Assembly: GCF_001419795.1 (NCBI RefSeq)
Contig: NZ_LIRL01000161.1
Coordinates: 1 to 36,962, forward strand
Reading direction: 5' to 3'
Length of the DNA: 36,962 bases
From: Streptomyces niveiscabiei
GTDB taxonomy: Bacteria > Actinomycetota > Actinomycetes > Streptomycetales > Streptomycetaceae
Position 1 is the first letter of the stretch, and each line of letters begins with the position of its first letter. The position numbers were made by a program, and so were the translations under genes. This document shows positions 25,650 to 33,427 of the stretch, piece by piece. The notes under the pieces were generated by a model. It searched no databases. It had not been told where the DNA came from and saw only the letters and a list, made by a program, of their open reading frames with translations.

Positions 25650-26078
25650 GTGGTGAGCACCGACTGGAAGAGCGACCTCAGGCAGCGTGGGTATCGGCTG
25701 ACGCCGCAGCGGCAGCTTGTGTTGGAAGCTGTCGACACGCTGGAGCATGCGACCCCCGACGACATCCTCGTGGAAGTGAGGAAGACGGCGTCGGGGGTCA
25801 ACATTTCCACGGTCTACCGGACGCTGGAGCTGTTGGAAGAGTTGGGGCTGGTGAGTCATGCGCACCTCGGGCACGGCGCGCCGACCTACCACCTCGCCGA
25901 CCGGCACCATCATCTGCATCTCGTGTGCCGCGACTGCGATCGCGTGATCGAGGCGGACGTCGAGGTCGCGGCCGTGTTCACGGACGCGCTGCGGGAGCGG
26001 TTCGGGTTCGAGACCGACATGAAGCACTTCGCGATCTTCGGGCGGTGCCAGGAGTGCTCGGCGAAGGACAAGGAGTAG
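25650..26078 (+). CDS. nur: Nur, nickel-responsive Fur-family regulator
   Basis: 142 residues; recognised as streptomycete Nur, which with nickel represses sodF and nickel-uptake genes. With the start at 25650 the known ligands fall in register: His70, His72 and His126 (nickel site) and His33, His86, His88 and His90 (second metal site) are all present. The winged helix is RGYRLTPQRQLVLEAV ... NISTVYRTLELLEELGL. The dimer domain has CRDC and the late CQEC. No sodF or nik operon lies in this window, so its targets are elsewhere. Confidence 0.96.
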   Translation: MVSTDWKSDLRQRGYRLTPQRQLVLEAVDTLEHATPDDILVEVRKTASGVNISTVYRTLELLEELGLVSHAHLGHGAPTYHLADRHHHLHLVCRDCDRVIEADVEVAAVFTDALRERFGFETDMKHFAIFGRCQECSAKDKE

Positions 26079-26119
26079 CGGAGGGGCGGGAGCCTCGCCG
26101 GGTCGCGGGGGCCGCGTCG

Positions 26120-26125
26120 TAGGGT
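26120..26125 (+). promoter_or_regulatory. -10 box TAGGGT of leaderless ygfZ
   Basis: TAGGGT, 7 nt, then ATG at 26133. No Shine-Dalgarno. Confidence 0.6.
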
Positions 26126-26132
26126 TGGGGCC

Positions 26133-27101
26133 ATGAAGAGTCCCTTGCTGTCCTTGCCGGGTGCGGTGTCCGCGGAGGGTGTGGACGACGGTGTCGCCGC
26201 CCACTACGGGGAGCTGTTCCGGGAGCAACGGGCGCTCGCCGACGGGCGGGGGTTCGTCGACCTGTCGCACCGGGGCGTCGTCGCCGTCACCGGGGACGAC
26301 CGGCTGGCCTGGCTCCATCTGCTGCTCACCCAGCATGTGAGCGACCTCGCCGCGGGCGTCGCCACCGAGGCGCTGATCCTCTCCGCGAACGGGCACATCG
26401 AGCACGCGCTGTACCTCGTCGACGACGGGGCGACCGTGTGGGCGCACGTCGAGCCCGGGTCGCAGGAGGCGCTGATCGCGTACCTCGAGTCGATGAAGTT
26501 CTTCTACCGCGTCGAGGTCGAGGACCGGACCGCCGACTTCGCCGTCGTGCATCTGCCGGCCGGGTCCGTGGCCGAGGTGCCGGGGTCCGTCGTGGTGCGG
26601 GAGACGCCGTACGGGCGTGATCTCTTCCTGCCCCGGGAGGAGCTGGAAGAGTTCGCGGGGCGGGTGGGCGATGCCGCCGGGCTCCTCGCGTACGAGGCGC
26701 TGCGCGTCGAGCAGCACCGGCCCCGGGTCGGGTTCGAGACCGACCACCGGACCATCCCGCACGAGCTGGGGTGGATCGGGACCGCCGTCCACCTCCAGAA
26801 GGGGTGCTACCGGGGGCAGGAGACCGTCGCCCGCGTCCAGAACCTCGGCAAGCCGCCCCGGCGGCTCGTCTTCCTCCATCTCGACGGCAGCGAGGTGCAG
26901 TTGCCGGCGCGGGGGGCCGAGATCCGGCTCGCCGCGGAGGGGGAGGACGGGCGGAAGATCGGGTTCGTGACGACCACCGCCCGGCACCATGAACTCGGGC
27001 CTATCGCGCTGGCGTTGGTGAAGCGGAATGTGCCGGTGGATGCGGAGCTGGTGGTGGGGGAGAAGACGGCTGCGGCCCAGGAGGTCGTCGTAGCACCGTA
27101 G
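26133..27101 (+). CDS. ygfZ: YgfZ-like folate-binding protein for Fe-S cluster maintenance
   Basis: 322 residues with a GcvT-like fold (VAVTGDDRLAWLHLLLTQHVSDLAAG, LILSANGHIEHALYLVDDG). The diagnostic YgfZ motif KGCYRGQETVARVQ with its conserved Cys is present near residue 230. YgfZ binds tetrahydrofolate and helps make or repair Fe-S clusters in certain enzymes. The protein is cytosolic and full length. It lies 54 bp after nur and appears to have a separate leaderless promoter. Confidence 0.94.
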   Translation: MKSPLLSLPGAVSAEGVDDGVAAHYGELFREQRALADGRGFVDLSHRGVVAVTGDDRLAWLHLLLTQHVSDLAAGVATEALILSANGHIEHALYLVDDGATVWAHVEPGSQEALIAYLESMKFFYRVEVEDRTADFAVVHLPAGSVAEVPGSVVVRETPYGRDLFLPREELEEFAGRVGDAAGLLAYEALRVEQHRPRVGFETDHRTIPHELGWIGTAVHLQKGCYRGQETVARVQNLGKPPRRLVFLHLDGSEVQLPARGAEIRLAAEGEDGRKIGFVTTTARHHELGPIALALVKRNVPVDAELVVGEKTAAAQEVVVAP

Positions 27102-27162
27102 GGGTAGCTCTGCGGGGTTCCTCCGGAGGTGGCTTCGCGGGTAGCTCCGCAGGGGTAGGTAC

Positions 27163-27588
27163 CTACATCTCCAGCAGTACCGTGAACGGGCCGTCGTTCG
27201 TGAGGGATACCCGCATCTGGGCTCCGAAGCGGCCCGTGGTCACCGTTGCACCCAGCGCACGCAGTTCCGATACGACGGCCTCGACGAGGGGCTCGGCGAC
27301 GTCGCCGGGGGCCGCCGCGTTCCACGTGGGCCGGCGGCCCTTGCGCGCGTCGCCGTACAGCGTGAACTGGCTGATCACCAGCAGCGGGGCGGCGATGTCG
27401 CTGCACGACTTCTCGTCCGCCAGCATGCGGATCGACCAGAGCTTCCGGGCCAGCTGGGCCGCCTTCTCCTTCGTGTCGTCGTGGGTCACCCCCACCAGGA
27501 CACACAGGCCCTCGCCCTCGAACCCGCCGACCGTCTCGCCCTCGACGACCACACTCGCGCCGTCCGCTCTCTGCACCACTGCTCGCAT
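27163..27588 (-). CDS. dtd: D-aminoacyl-tRNA deacylase
   Basis: 141 residues, the usual Dtd length. Family motifs: [13 protein letters not shown] at the start, [21 protein letters not shown] (contains the SQFTLY active-site motif), and the C-terminal [17 protein letters not shown] with the NDGP loop (a form of NxGP). Dtd removes D-amino acids mischarged to tRNA, and glycine from tRNA-Ala. It is convergent with ygfZ. Confidence 0.95.
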   Translation of the reverse strand: MRAVVQRADGASVVVEGETVGGFEGEGLCVLVGVTHDDTKEKAAQLARKLWSIRMLADEKSCSDIAAPLLVISQFTLYGDARKGRRPTWNAAAPGDVAEPLVEAVVSELRALGATVTTGRFGAQMRVSLTNDGPFTVLLEM

Positions 27589-27850
27589 GGGTCCATGATG
27601 CCGGGTGCTGCGCGGGCGGCTGCGCCGGGTCGTGCAGGGCTGCTGCGCCGGTTCGTGCCGGGTGGCTCCCCGGGGTCACGCCGCGTGGCTCCACGGTCGT
27701 AACCGGGTAGCTCCAGGGGCGTACCGGGTGGCTAAAGCCCCCCATCTGGGGCCGTTCGGGGGCACTCGGTCACATAGCGGCCACTTGGGGTGGCACCATG
27801 CTTCCCACACGCCCGGTCGAGGGGACGGTCGAGGGGACGGTAAGAGGCGG
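27589..27850. other. Intergenic region with degenerate GGGTGGCTCC repeats
   Basis: The gap between divergent dtd and rsiG has no credible gene. It carries several imperfect copies of a GGGTGGCTCC-like word (CCGGGTGGCTCC, CGTGGCTCC, CGGGTAGCTCC, CGGGTGGCTAA between 27658 and 27735) and GCTGCGCCGGGT near its left side. It should hold the rsiG promoter. Confidence 0.5.
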
Positions 27851-28366
27851 ATGAGCACACTCAGTACATCGGGTACGCGGTACGAGGAGTACGACCTGAC
27901 CCGGCTCAGCCTGGCCGAGCTGCGCGACCTGCGCCGGGACGCGCTGCGCGACGAGGCCGATCTCAGTTACGTACGGCGGCTGTTGCAGGGGCGTATCGAC
28001 ATTCTGCGGGCCGAGTTGGCCTGCCGGGGGACCGCGGTGGTGGGGGGCGTGGTGGAGCGGCTCTCGGAGATCCTCGCGGACGGGCCGGCCCGGTACCGCT
28101 CCTCCGCCCGGCACGTCACCCTCGGTACGCCCCAGGGGGAGGAGTACCGGAAGCTGGCCGCGGAGATGCTGGGCGAGGTCGAGCTGTCGGACCTGTCCGC
28201 CCGTACGGACGGGGAGCTGAGCGAGGCGATGGGGAGACTGGAGAGGTACGAGCAGGAGGTCTCCCGGCGGCGGCAGGGCTTGCAGCGGGCGGCGGACGAC
28301 TGCGGGGGCGAGATCACCCGCAGGTATCGGGAGGGTGAGGCGCAGGTGGAGGACCTGCTGGGGTGA
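27851..28366 (+). CDS. rsiG: RsiG, c-di-GMP-dependent anti-sigma factor for WhiG
   Basis: 171 residues forming a long helical hairpin. The c-di-GMP-binding motif E(X)3S(X)2R(X)3Q(X)3D is present exactly twice: Glu35-Ser39-Arg42-Gln46-Asp50 and Glu134-Ser138-Arg141-Gln145-Asp149. In Streptomyces, RsiG loaded with c-di-GMP sequesters the sporulation sigma factor WhiG, delaying the switch from hyphae to spores. AAGAGG precedes the ATG. The linker between helices (about 85-105) is short and polar. Identification rests on the double motif and is strong. The whiG gene is not in the window. Confidence 0.95.
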   Translation: MSTLSTSGTRYEEYDLTRLSLAELRDLRRDALRDEADLSYVRRLLQGRIDILRAELACRGTAVVGGVVERLSEILADGPARYRSSARHVTLGTPQGEEYRKLAAEMLGEVELSDLSARTDGELSEAMGRLERYEQEVSRRRQGLQRAADDCGGEITRRYREGEAQVEDLLG

Positions 28367-28408
28367 GGGCGGGCGGCAATTTGCTGGAGGCGTAGTCCTC
28401 AGGGTGCA

Positions 28409-28414
28409 TAGCGT
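28409..28414 (+). promoter_or_regulatory. -10 box TAGCGT of leaderless Eis-like gene
   Basis: TAGCGT, 6 nt (GGAGGT), then ATG at 28421. The GGAGGT is too close to the ATG for ribosome binding. Confidence 0.55.
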
Positions 28415-28420
28415 GGAGGT

Positions 28421-29740
28421 ATGACGAGTGAACCTGCTGCGAGTGAACCTGCTGACAGTGAACCTATTGCCGTCCGGCTGATCGCCGAGAGCGAGCGGCA
28501 CGAGTGGCTGCGCGCGATGAACGTCGGGTTCCTGCGGTCCTCCGCGGTCTCGGCGCCGCACGTCGAGGCGCGGCGCGTCGCGGACGAGGGGGCGCGGGCG
28601 TACGGGGCGTTCGAGGGCGACCGGGTCGTCGCGACGTACCGTTCCTTCGCGCAGGAGCTGACCGTGCCGGGCGGGGCGGTCGTACCCGCCGACGCGATCT
28701 CCAACGTGGCGGTGCTGCCCACGCACCGGCGGCGCGGCCTGCTGTCGCGGATCATGCGGGAGGACCTCGCCGCCGCGAAGGAGCGGGGCGACGTGGTGGC
28801 CACGCTGATCGCCGCCGAGTACCCGATCTACGGGCGGTACGGGTTCGGGCCGGCGACGTCGGTCGCCGAGTGGAGCATCGACGTACCGCGCACGGGGCTC
28901 GACCCGCGGTGGGCCGCGCCCGAGTGCGGGGGCCGGATCGAGGTGCTGGAGCCTGAGGAGGTCCGCAAGGCCGGGCCCGAGCTGCACGAGCGGGTACGGC
29001 GCGGGCAGGCCGGCGCGGTCAGCCGCGACCAGCAGTGGTGGGACCGTGATACCGGGGTACTACGGACGTACGAGGGCGAGCGGCCGGTGCCGACGTACGT
29101 GGCGTACCGGTCGCCTGCGGGCGAGGGCGCAGACGGGGGCGCAGGCGGGGGCGCGGGGCGGATCGACGGGCTGGTCGCGTACGAGGTCGACGACGCGTGG
29201 ACCGGTGGTGGCCAGGCCGCGAACACGCTGACCGTGAAGTGGCTGATCGGCGTAACTCCTGAGGCGGAGCGCGCGCTGTGGCACTTCCTGTGCTCCATCG
29301 ACTGGGTGGTCACCGTGAAGTCGGGCTGGCGCGGCCCCGGCGACCTGCTGCCCCGCTTCCTGCCGGACCCCCGCGCCGCGCGGATCACCCAGCTCGGGGA
29401 CTGGCTGTGGGTACGGCTCCTGGATGTCCCACGGGCTCTGGAGGCACGGACGTACGACACCACCGGAGAGGTAGTACTGGAGGTGGACGACCCGGCCGGG
29501 CTCGCGGGCGGACGGTTCCTGCTCTCGGCGTCACCCGGGGGTGCGTCCTGCACCAGGAGCACCCGGGGCGCCGACCTCGCGCTGGACGTGACCGACCTCG
29601 CGTCGGTGTGGCTCGGCGACGAGTCGGTGGCGCGGCTGGCGGCGCTGGACCGGGTGCGGGAGGTACGAGCGGGCGCCGTGCGCGAGGCCGACGCCCTGCT
29701 GCGTACGTCCGGGCGGCCATGGTGCCCGGACATGTTCTGA
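28421..29740 (+). CDS. Eis-like GNAT N-acetyltransferase
   Basis: 439 residues, three-part Eis architecture. The N-terminal GNAT domain has acetyl-CoA loop [19 protein letters not shown] second GNAT-like middle domain is followed by a C-terminal SCP2-like domain. The chain ends in ...PWCPDMF; in Eis enzymes the free C-terminal carboxylate is catalytic and Phe-COOH is typical. Relatives acetylate aminoglycosides and other amines at several positions; the physiological substrate here is unknown. The first 15 codons are a small direct repeat ([13 protein letters not shown]). A Gly/Ala insertion at about residues 237-247 ([11 protein letters not shown]) is low complexity. Confidence 0.93.
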   Translation: MTSEPAASEPADSEPIAVRLIAESERHEWLRAMNVGFLRSSAVSAPHVEARRVADEGARAYGAFEGDRVVATYRSFAQELTVPGGAVVPADAISNVAVLPTHRRRGLLSRIMREDLAAAKERGDVVATLIAAEYPIYGRYGFGPATSVAEWSIDVPRTGLDPRWAAPECGGRIEVLEPEEVRKAGPELHERVRRGQAGAVSRDQQWWDRDTGVLRTYEGERPVPTYVAYRSPAGEGADGGAGGGAGRIDGLVAYEVDDAWTGGGQAANTLTVKWLIGVTPEAERALWHFLCSIDWVVTVKSGWRGPGDLLPRFLPDPRAARITQLGDWLWVRLLDVPRALEARTYDTTGEVVLEVDDPAGLAGGRFLLSASPGGASCTRSTRGADLALDVTDLASVWLGDESVARLAALDRVREVRAGAVREADALLRTSGRPWCPDMF

Positions 29741-29855
29741 GTCGAGCCCCCCGCAGGGGGATGGTGCTGTTCCTCCTCTCCGGTCACTGGTCGTACTCGG
29801 GTCGTACTTCTGACGGCGTAACTCTTCCGTACTGTTCCGTAGCTGTGCTCATGAA

Positions 29856-29924
29856 GTTGTGGCTGTGCTCGCGATGTTCGGTTGTGGCTGTGCGGTGGTG
29901 CCTCGTATGCGGTTGTGGCTGTGC
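29856..29924. repeat. Three direct repeats of GTTGTGGCTGTGC
   Basis: Exact 13-bp copies at 29856-29868, 29881-29893 and 29912-29924, separated by 12 and 18 nt. The spacers are unrelated and the units too short for CRISPR. They may be binding sites or a slippage product. Confidence 0.7.
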
Positions 29925-29961
29925 CTGTGCGGCCAGGGCCGCCGTCTGTCTGCGGGCTCCC

Positions 29962-29983
29962 GGCTCCCCTCCGGAAGGGAGCC
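29962..29983 (+). terminator. Hairpin upstream of GntR 1
   Basis: GGCTCCC / GGGAGCC with an 8-nt loop, extendable by a further G-C pair through an alternative upstream copy of GGGCTCCC. Probably terminates transcription arriving from the Eis-like gene. Confidence 0.5.
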
Positions 29984-30026
29984 CGACCAACCATCTGAAA
30001 GTCTGACCACGTTGACCATGTCAGCT

Positions 30027-30045
30027 GAAGTTGGCAGCCAACTTC
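30027..30045. promoter_or_regulatory. Perfect operator-like inverted repeat before GntR 1
   Basis: GAAGTTGGC-A-GCCAACTTC, a 9-bp perfect inverted repeat centred about 95 bp before the GntR 1 start. The same half-site appears before GntR 2. Confidence 0.7.
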
Positions 30046-30118
30046 ACTGTACTTATGTCCGCTTGGAAGCGTCTCATAACCATCTCCCGGGGAACTGCCC
30101 AAAGATGGCGGGAAGTTG

Positions 30119-30124
30119 TACTGT
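30119..30124 (+). promoter_or_regulatory. -10 box TACTGT of leaderless GntR 1
   Basis: TACTGT, 6 nt, then GTG at 30131. An upstream block AACTGCCC-A-AAGATGG is conserved before GntR 2 at the same distance and includes the -35 position. Confidence 0.6.
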
Positions 30125-30130
30125 TTCGAC

Positions 30131-31039
30131 GTGGAGCCGGAACCCGCCTCCGTCAATGGACGGAAAAGGCCACAGCGGCCACAGAAGTCGCACCACGAAG
30201 TGGCCGACGAACTGCGCACCCGGATCAGGACCGGAGTGCTGCGGCCCGGTGAACGCATGCCTACGCAGGCCCGGTTGGCCGACGAGTTCGGGGTCGAGCG
30301 CGGGGCCGTACGACAGGCCCTGCGCATCCTCCAGGCGGAGCACCTGCTCACCAACATGACCAAGGGCGCACCCGCAACTGTCGCCCTCGACCTGGGAGTT
30401 GGGCTCCAGGTGCGCGGTCCCGCGGCCCCGCCGCAGCCGACGACAGTCGCTCTCGCGCCGCGCATCGCCGAGGCGTTCGAGGCCGAACACGTCCGGATCG
30501 ACGCGCTCTGCCTGACCGCCGTCTCGCTGACACTTGCCATGGGCGAACCCCTCCGGCACATCCACGCGGGGCGAATGAAACCGGCCAAGGTCGACGTGCG
30601 GGTGCTGCTGCCGTCGCGCAGCATCCCGCTCGCTTTCCCCGCCCCGCTGGACAGTTCGGTCTCCGGGCGGCTGCGCGAACACTGGCTGCTGCACCGCAAC
30701 GCGCAGGGGCAGGTCCTCAAGCACAACCTCCTCGCGCTGCGGCAGACGCACGACATCGACGTCCAAGTCGACTTCCGCGCACTGCCGTTCACGCCTCCCG
30801 TCAAGCTGTATCTGCTCAACGGCGACGAAGCGCTGTTCGCCTACTACACGTTGCGGCGGCGCGAGCAACTCATCAACGACGAGCGGGTGGAGACGTACGA
30901 CGCGGAGGGCACGCAGTCGATGCTCTTCGCGTTCGGGCGGGGGGCCGGGGCGCGCGACACCATGTTCGTCGAGCAGTCCCGGCTGTGGTTCGACGCGCTG
31001 TGGGGGACGATCAGCTCGGACCTCCAGCTCACGAGTTGA
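30131..31039 (+). CDS. GntR-type regulator 1 with novel C-terminal domain
   Basis: 302 residues from GTG. The N-terminal GntR winged helix is HHEVADELRTRIRTGVLRPGERMPTQARLADEFGVERGAVRQALRILQAEHLL. The C-terminal domain of about 200 residues is shared with GntR 2 and, more distantly, GntR 3: VDVRVLLPSR, RNAQGQVLKHNLLAL, ALPFTPPVKLYLLNGDEALFAYY, and the ending DTMFVEQSRLWFDALWGTI. It does not look like the usual FCD or UTRA effector domains, and I could not name it. It may bind a small phosphorylated or lipid-like ligand, but that is speculation. DNA under PFTPPVKLYLLN is almost identical to GntR 2, so they are duplicates. Confidence 0.9.
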   Translation: MEPEPASVNGRKRPQRPQKSHHEVADELRTRIRTGVLRPGERMPTQARLADEFGVERGAVRQALRILQAEHLLTNMTKGAPATVALDLGVGLQVRGPAAPPQPTTVALAPRIAEAFEAEHVRIDALCLTAVSLTLAMGEPLRHIHAGRMKPAKVDVRVLLPSRSIPLAFPAPLDSSVSGRLREHWLLHRNAQGQVLKHNLLALRQTHDIDVQVDFRALPFTPPVKLYLLNGDEALFAYYTLRRREQLINDERVETYDAEGTQSMLFAFGRGAGARDTMFVEQSRLWFDALWGTISSDLQLTS

Positions 31040-31208
31040 CCGCCGGGGTCGTCATCAGTGCGGCCAGCAGCACGGCTCCTATCGACGTCAGGGTGGGGAT
31101 CCTGGCCTTGATCCCGACGCTGATCAGCAGCATGGCGACGGCGCCTGACGTGCCGTACCTCCACTGGACGGCCTGTTCGAGGGCGGCGGTGACGAGGGCG
31201 ACGGGCAT
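31029..31208 (-). CDS. Small hydrophobic membrane protein 1
   Basis: 59 residues, starting MPVALVTAALEQAVQWRYGT and carrying two hydrophobic stretches (SGAVAMLLISVGI and SIGAVLLAALM) around KARIPTLT. AAGGAAGGGG lies about 8 nt before the ATG. Its 3' end overlaps the GntR 1 stop by 11 bp (convergent), and its 5' side is divergent from GntR 2. The C-terminal half aligns with small protein 2: LL-x-VG-[IL]-[KR]-AR ... A-x-LL ... LM ... A. Probably an inner-membrane protein of two short helices. Function unknown. Confidence 0.8.
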   Translation of the reverse strand: MPVALVTAALEQAVQWRYGTSGAVAMLLISVGIKARIPTLTSIGAVLLAALMTTPAVNS

Positions 31209-31320
31209 GGGGCTCACCCCTTCCTTGTGTGCGGTGCTGTGACGGGGGCCGATCTCTTGGCGGGGGCCGGCTGGATGCGGACCGGCTCGATGCGGACCGG
31301 CTTGGATATGCCGGCGGTCT

Positions 31321-31340
31321 GCCAACTTGACCAAGTTGGC
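31321..31340. promoter_or_regulatory. Perfect operator-like inverted repeat before GntR 2
   Basis: GCCAACTTG-AC-CAAGTTGGC, 9-bp half-sites with a 2-nt centre, followed by another half-site in ACCAACT. It lies between small membrane protein 1 and GntR 2, about 105 bp before the latter. The following CACTG and ACTTGG words are also shared with the GntR 1 upstream region. Confidence 0.7.
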
Positions 31341-31423
31341 AACCAACTACACTGATGTTGTCCCCACTTGGCACCAACCCTCAAACAAGTTGTCGGCAAC
31401 TGCCCTAAGATGGATCAGAGTTG

Positions 31424-31429
31424 TACCGT
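31424..31429 (+). promoter_or_regulatory. -10 box TACCGT of leaderless GntR 2
   Basis: TACCGT, 6 nt, then GTG at 31436, as for GntR 1. AACTGCCC-T-AAGATGG precedes it. Confidence 0.6.
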
Positions 31430-31435
31430 TCGACC

Positions 31436-32314
31436 GTGACGACCCAGGGGAAGGTGGCAGTGGACGCCGGCAGAAGGCTCTCGCCTCAGGAGATCGCCGA
31501 CCATCTGCGGGAACGGATCCGGGTCGGAGACCTCAAAGCGGGTGACCGGCTGCCTACCCAGGCCGAGTTGGCCGACGAGTTCGGGGTCGAACGGGGCGCC
31601 GTGCGGCAGGCGCTGCGAGCCTTGCAGGAGGACGGGCTCCTGACGAACGTCAGCAAGGGCAGCCCACCGCGCATCGCCGAGACCCCTGAGGGCGAGGGCG
31701 ACGAACCCCGCCCGACGATGGTCGCGCTCGCGCCCCGGCTGGTGGAGGCGTTCCAGGACTCGCGGGTGCGGATCGACGCGGTGTGCCTCACGGCGGAGAG
31801 CCTGATTCCGGCACTGGGGGAGCCGCTGCGGCTGATCCATGCGGGGGTCGCGAAGCCGGAGCGGATCGACGTACGGATCATGCTGCCTTCGCGGAAGATC
31901 AACCTGGCGTTTCCGGTGCAGGTGGGTGGGGTCGAGGGTGAAGACCCGGTGCATGACCGGTGGTTGGGGATGCGCAACGCGCAGGGGCAGGTGCTGCGGT
32001 ACAACCTCCACGCGTTGCGCTCGCACGGTGTGGACGTCCAAGTCGCCTTCCGGGCCCTGCCGTTCACCCCTCCCGTCAAGCTGTATCTGCTCAACGAGGC
32101 GGAAGCGCTGATGGGTTACTACACCGTCGCGCGCTACGAAGAGCCCTCCGACGACGGTGTGCTTCTCGACATGTACGACGTCCGGGGCACCGAGTCCCTC
32201 CTCTTCTCCTTCGAGAAGAGCACCGGCCAGCGCGACGCGGCGTTCGTCGAGGAGTCGCAGCGGTGGTTCGACGCCCTCTGGGAAACCATCACGACAGACC
32301 TGACACTCTCCTAG
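31436..32314 (+). CDS. GntR-type regulator 2 with novel C-terminal domain
   Basis: 292 residues from GTG. The winged helix is LSPQEIADHLRERIRVGDLKAGDRLPTQAELADEFGVERGAVRQALRALQEDGLL. The C-terminal domain matches GntR 1 throughout (RIDVRIMLPSRKINLAFPVQ, RNAQGQVLRYNLHAL, ALPFTPPVKLYLLNEAEALMGYYTV, FVEESQRWFDALWETI). It is an evident duplicate of GntR 1 and the closer to an enzyme gene: its stop TAG overlaps the HAD start as TAGTG, so the two are translationally coupled. It may sense the HAD substrate or product and act at 31321-31340; both points are inference. Confidence 0.92.
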   Translation: MTTQGKVAVDAGRRLSPQEIADHLRERIRVGDLKAGDRLPTQAELADEFGVERGAVRQALRALQEDGLLTNVSKGSPPRIAETPEGEGDEPRPTMVALAPRLVEAFQDSRVRIDAVCLTAESLIPALGEPLRLIHAGVAKPERIDVRIMLPSRKINLAFPVQVGGVEGEDPVHDRWLGMRNAQGQVLRYNLHALRSHGVDVQVAFRALPFTPPVKLYLLNEAEALMGYYTVARYEEPSDDGVLLDMYDVRGTESLLFSFEKSTGQRDAAFVEESQRWFDALWETITTDLTLS

Positions 32315-33063
32315 TGACTTCTGATACGCAACAGACGGATCGGGCGGCTCTTGAAGGCGACAAGGCGACCGAAAAAGTCCAGGAGTTGATCGGTCGCGCC
32401 CGGGTCGTGCTCTGGGACTTCGATGGGCCCGTGTGCAGGCTCTTCGCCGGGTACCCTGCGGCGAATATCGCGGCGGGGCTGGTGGAGCGGCTCGAACTCC
32501 GGGGTCTGCGGGGGCTGTTGAGTGAGGTGGAGCGCGACAGCCCGGACCCCCATGCCGTCCTGCGTGCCGTGGACAGCCGGTGTTCCGGCAGCGACCTCGT
32601 CGTCGAGCTGGAAGAGTGGCTCACAGAAGAGGAGTTGACGGCGGCGACCTCGGCGCAGCCCACCCCGTACGCCGACCCACTGATCCGTACGTGGGTGGCG
32701 GTCGGCGCGCGGATGGCGATCACCACCAACAACTCCCCCCGGGTGGTGGGGAAATACCTGGCCGGTCGCGAACTGAGTGCCTGCTTCGCCCCGCACGTCT
32801 ACGGCCGTACCGCCGATCTCCAGCTCCTCAAGCCCGACCCGCACTGCCTCAACAAGGCGCTGCGGGCGATGGGTTCGGCGCCCGAGGACGCCCTGATGAT
32901 CGGTGACACGCCGACCGATCTGGAGGCGGCGCGGCGAGCAGGGGTGCCGTTCCTCGGGTACGCGCGCAACGACCTCAAGGGGAGCTTGTTGCGCGACGAG
33001 GGTGCGGAGGCCGTCGTCACCTCGCTGGAGCCGGTGCTGGTGGCGGTCAGGAAACGGGCGTAA
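32314..33063 (+). CDS. HAD-superfamily phosphatase, coupled to GntR 2
   Basis: 249 residues from GTG. HAD motifs are complete: motif I Asp35/Asp37 (LWDFDGPV), motif II Thr138 (ITTNNSP), motif III Lys173 (LLKPDP), motif IV Asp198/Asp202 (MIGDTPTDLEAARRAG). A C1-type helical cap lies between residues 45 and 125. This is the phosphoglycolate-phosphatase/beta-phosphoglucomutase-like subgroup, which dephosphorylates small metabolites; the substrate cannot be predicted. It overlaps the GntR 2 stop by 1 nt. It is convergent with small membrane protein 2. Confidence 0.92.
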   Translation: MTSDTQQTDRAALEGDKATEKVQELIGRARVVLWDFDGPVCRLFAGYPAANIAAGLVERLELRGLRGLLSEVERDSPDPHAVLRAVDSRCSGSDLVVELEEWLTEEELTAATSAQPTPYADPLIRTWVAVGARMAITTNNSPRVVGKYLAGRELSACFAPHVYGRTADLQLLKPDPHCLNKALRAMGSAPEDALMIGDTPTDLEAARRAGVPFLGYARNDLKGSLLRDEGAEAVVTSLEPVLVAVRKRA

Positions 33064-33082
33064 GCGGTGGGGAAAGCCTTGC

Positions 33083-33265
33083 TCAGGCCTGGATCATGAG
33101 GATCGTCAGCAATGTGGCCGAGGCGACCGCGAGTCCGCTGTGGCGGGCTCGCAGCCCGACTCCCAGGCAGAACAACAGGAAGACGCCGAAGGGCCCAAGC
33201 CGTGCCTGGGCCAGGAGGCCCAGCGCCAGGCTGAAGGATTCCGTCAGGGTGGACAACAGGAGCAT
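33083..33265 (-). CDS. Small hydrophobic membrane protein 2
   Basis: 60 residues, starting MLLLSTLTESFSLALGLLAQ. Two hydrophobic helices (FGVFLLFCLGVGL and AVASATLLTILMIQA) flank RARHSG. AGGAGGTGA lies 7 nt before the ATG, a near-ideal ribosome-binding site implying strong translation. It shares the C-terminal pattern of small protein 1 (LL-x-x-GVGLRAR, LAVASATLLTILM). It is divergent from GntR 3 across 174 bp that hold two related palindromic sites. Function unknown. Confidence 0.82.
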   Translation of the reverse strand: MLLLSTLTESFSLALGLLAQARLGPFGVFLLFCLGVGLRARHSGLAVASATLLTILMIQA

Positions 33266-33308
33266 GCTCTTTCACCTCCTGACAACTCTCGGTGAAGCCT
33301 GCAACTAG

Positions 33309-33324
33309 CAGTCCAATTGGACTG
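33309..33324. promoter_or_regulatory. Perfect 16-bp palindrome before GntR 3
   Basis: CAGTCCAATTGGACTG, fully symmetric, located between small membrane protein 2 and GntR 3. A related site follows 46 bp further on. Confidence 0.75.
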
Positions 33325-33370
33325 GTTGACGTGAAGTGGTTTTTCCCTGACCGATAGATCCCTTAACAGG

Positions 33371-33386
33371 CAGTCCAGTTGGTCGG
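33371..33386. promoter_or_regulatory. Second, imperfect copy of the GntR 3 palindrome
   Basis: CAGTCCAGTTGGTCGG matches the first palindrome in its left half. Both copies are followed by GGTTGA and then TGAAGTGGTTT or TGAAAGTGGTTT, so a block of about 40 bp is tandemly duplicated (33309-33346 and 33371-33411). Confidence 0.65.
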
Positions 33387-33427
33387 TTGATTTGACTGAA
33401 AGTGGTTTGTCGGCGGGGTGGTGGCGG

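Larger units (their letters stand above)
29741..30026. other. Intergenic region between Eis-like gene and GntR 1
   Basis: No convincing gene. It contains a small hairpin after the stop (CCCCC-cgca-GGGGG, 29747-29760), three direct repeats of GTTGTGGCTGTGC, and a stronger hairpin at 29962-29983. A 22-codon minus-strand ORF beginning MSTATEQYGRV abuts the repeats but is unsupported. Confidence 0.5.

Noticed and set aside
27604..27850. Plus-strand open frame entering rsiG from upstream (start near 27605)
   Set aside because: The added N-terminus is Gly/Arg-rich and repeat-derived. The ATG at 27851 has AAGAGG upstream and starts the recognised RsiG sequence.
29856..29924. Possible CRISPR array
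   Set aside because: Repeat units are only 13 bp, spacers are 12 and 18 nt, and no cas genes are present.
29784..29990. Minus-strand ORF between Eis-like and GntR 1 genes
   Set aside because: It is His/Arg/Pro-rich with no Shine-Dalgarno, and it is built largely from the direct repeats and a terminator hairpin.
28828..30819. 663-codon minus-strand open frame across the Eis-like and GntR 1 genes
   Set aside because: It crosses two genuine genes and a noncoding gap with hairpins; the composition is Ser/Arg/Pro-rich shadow sequence.
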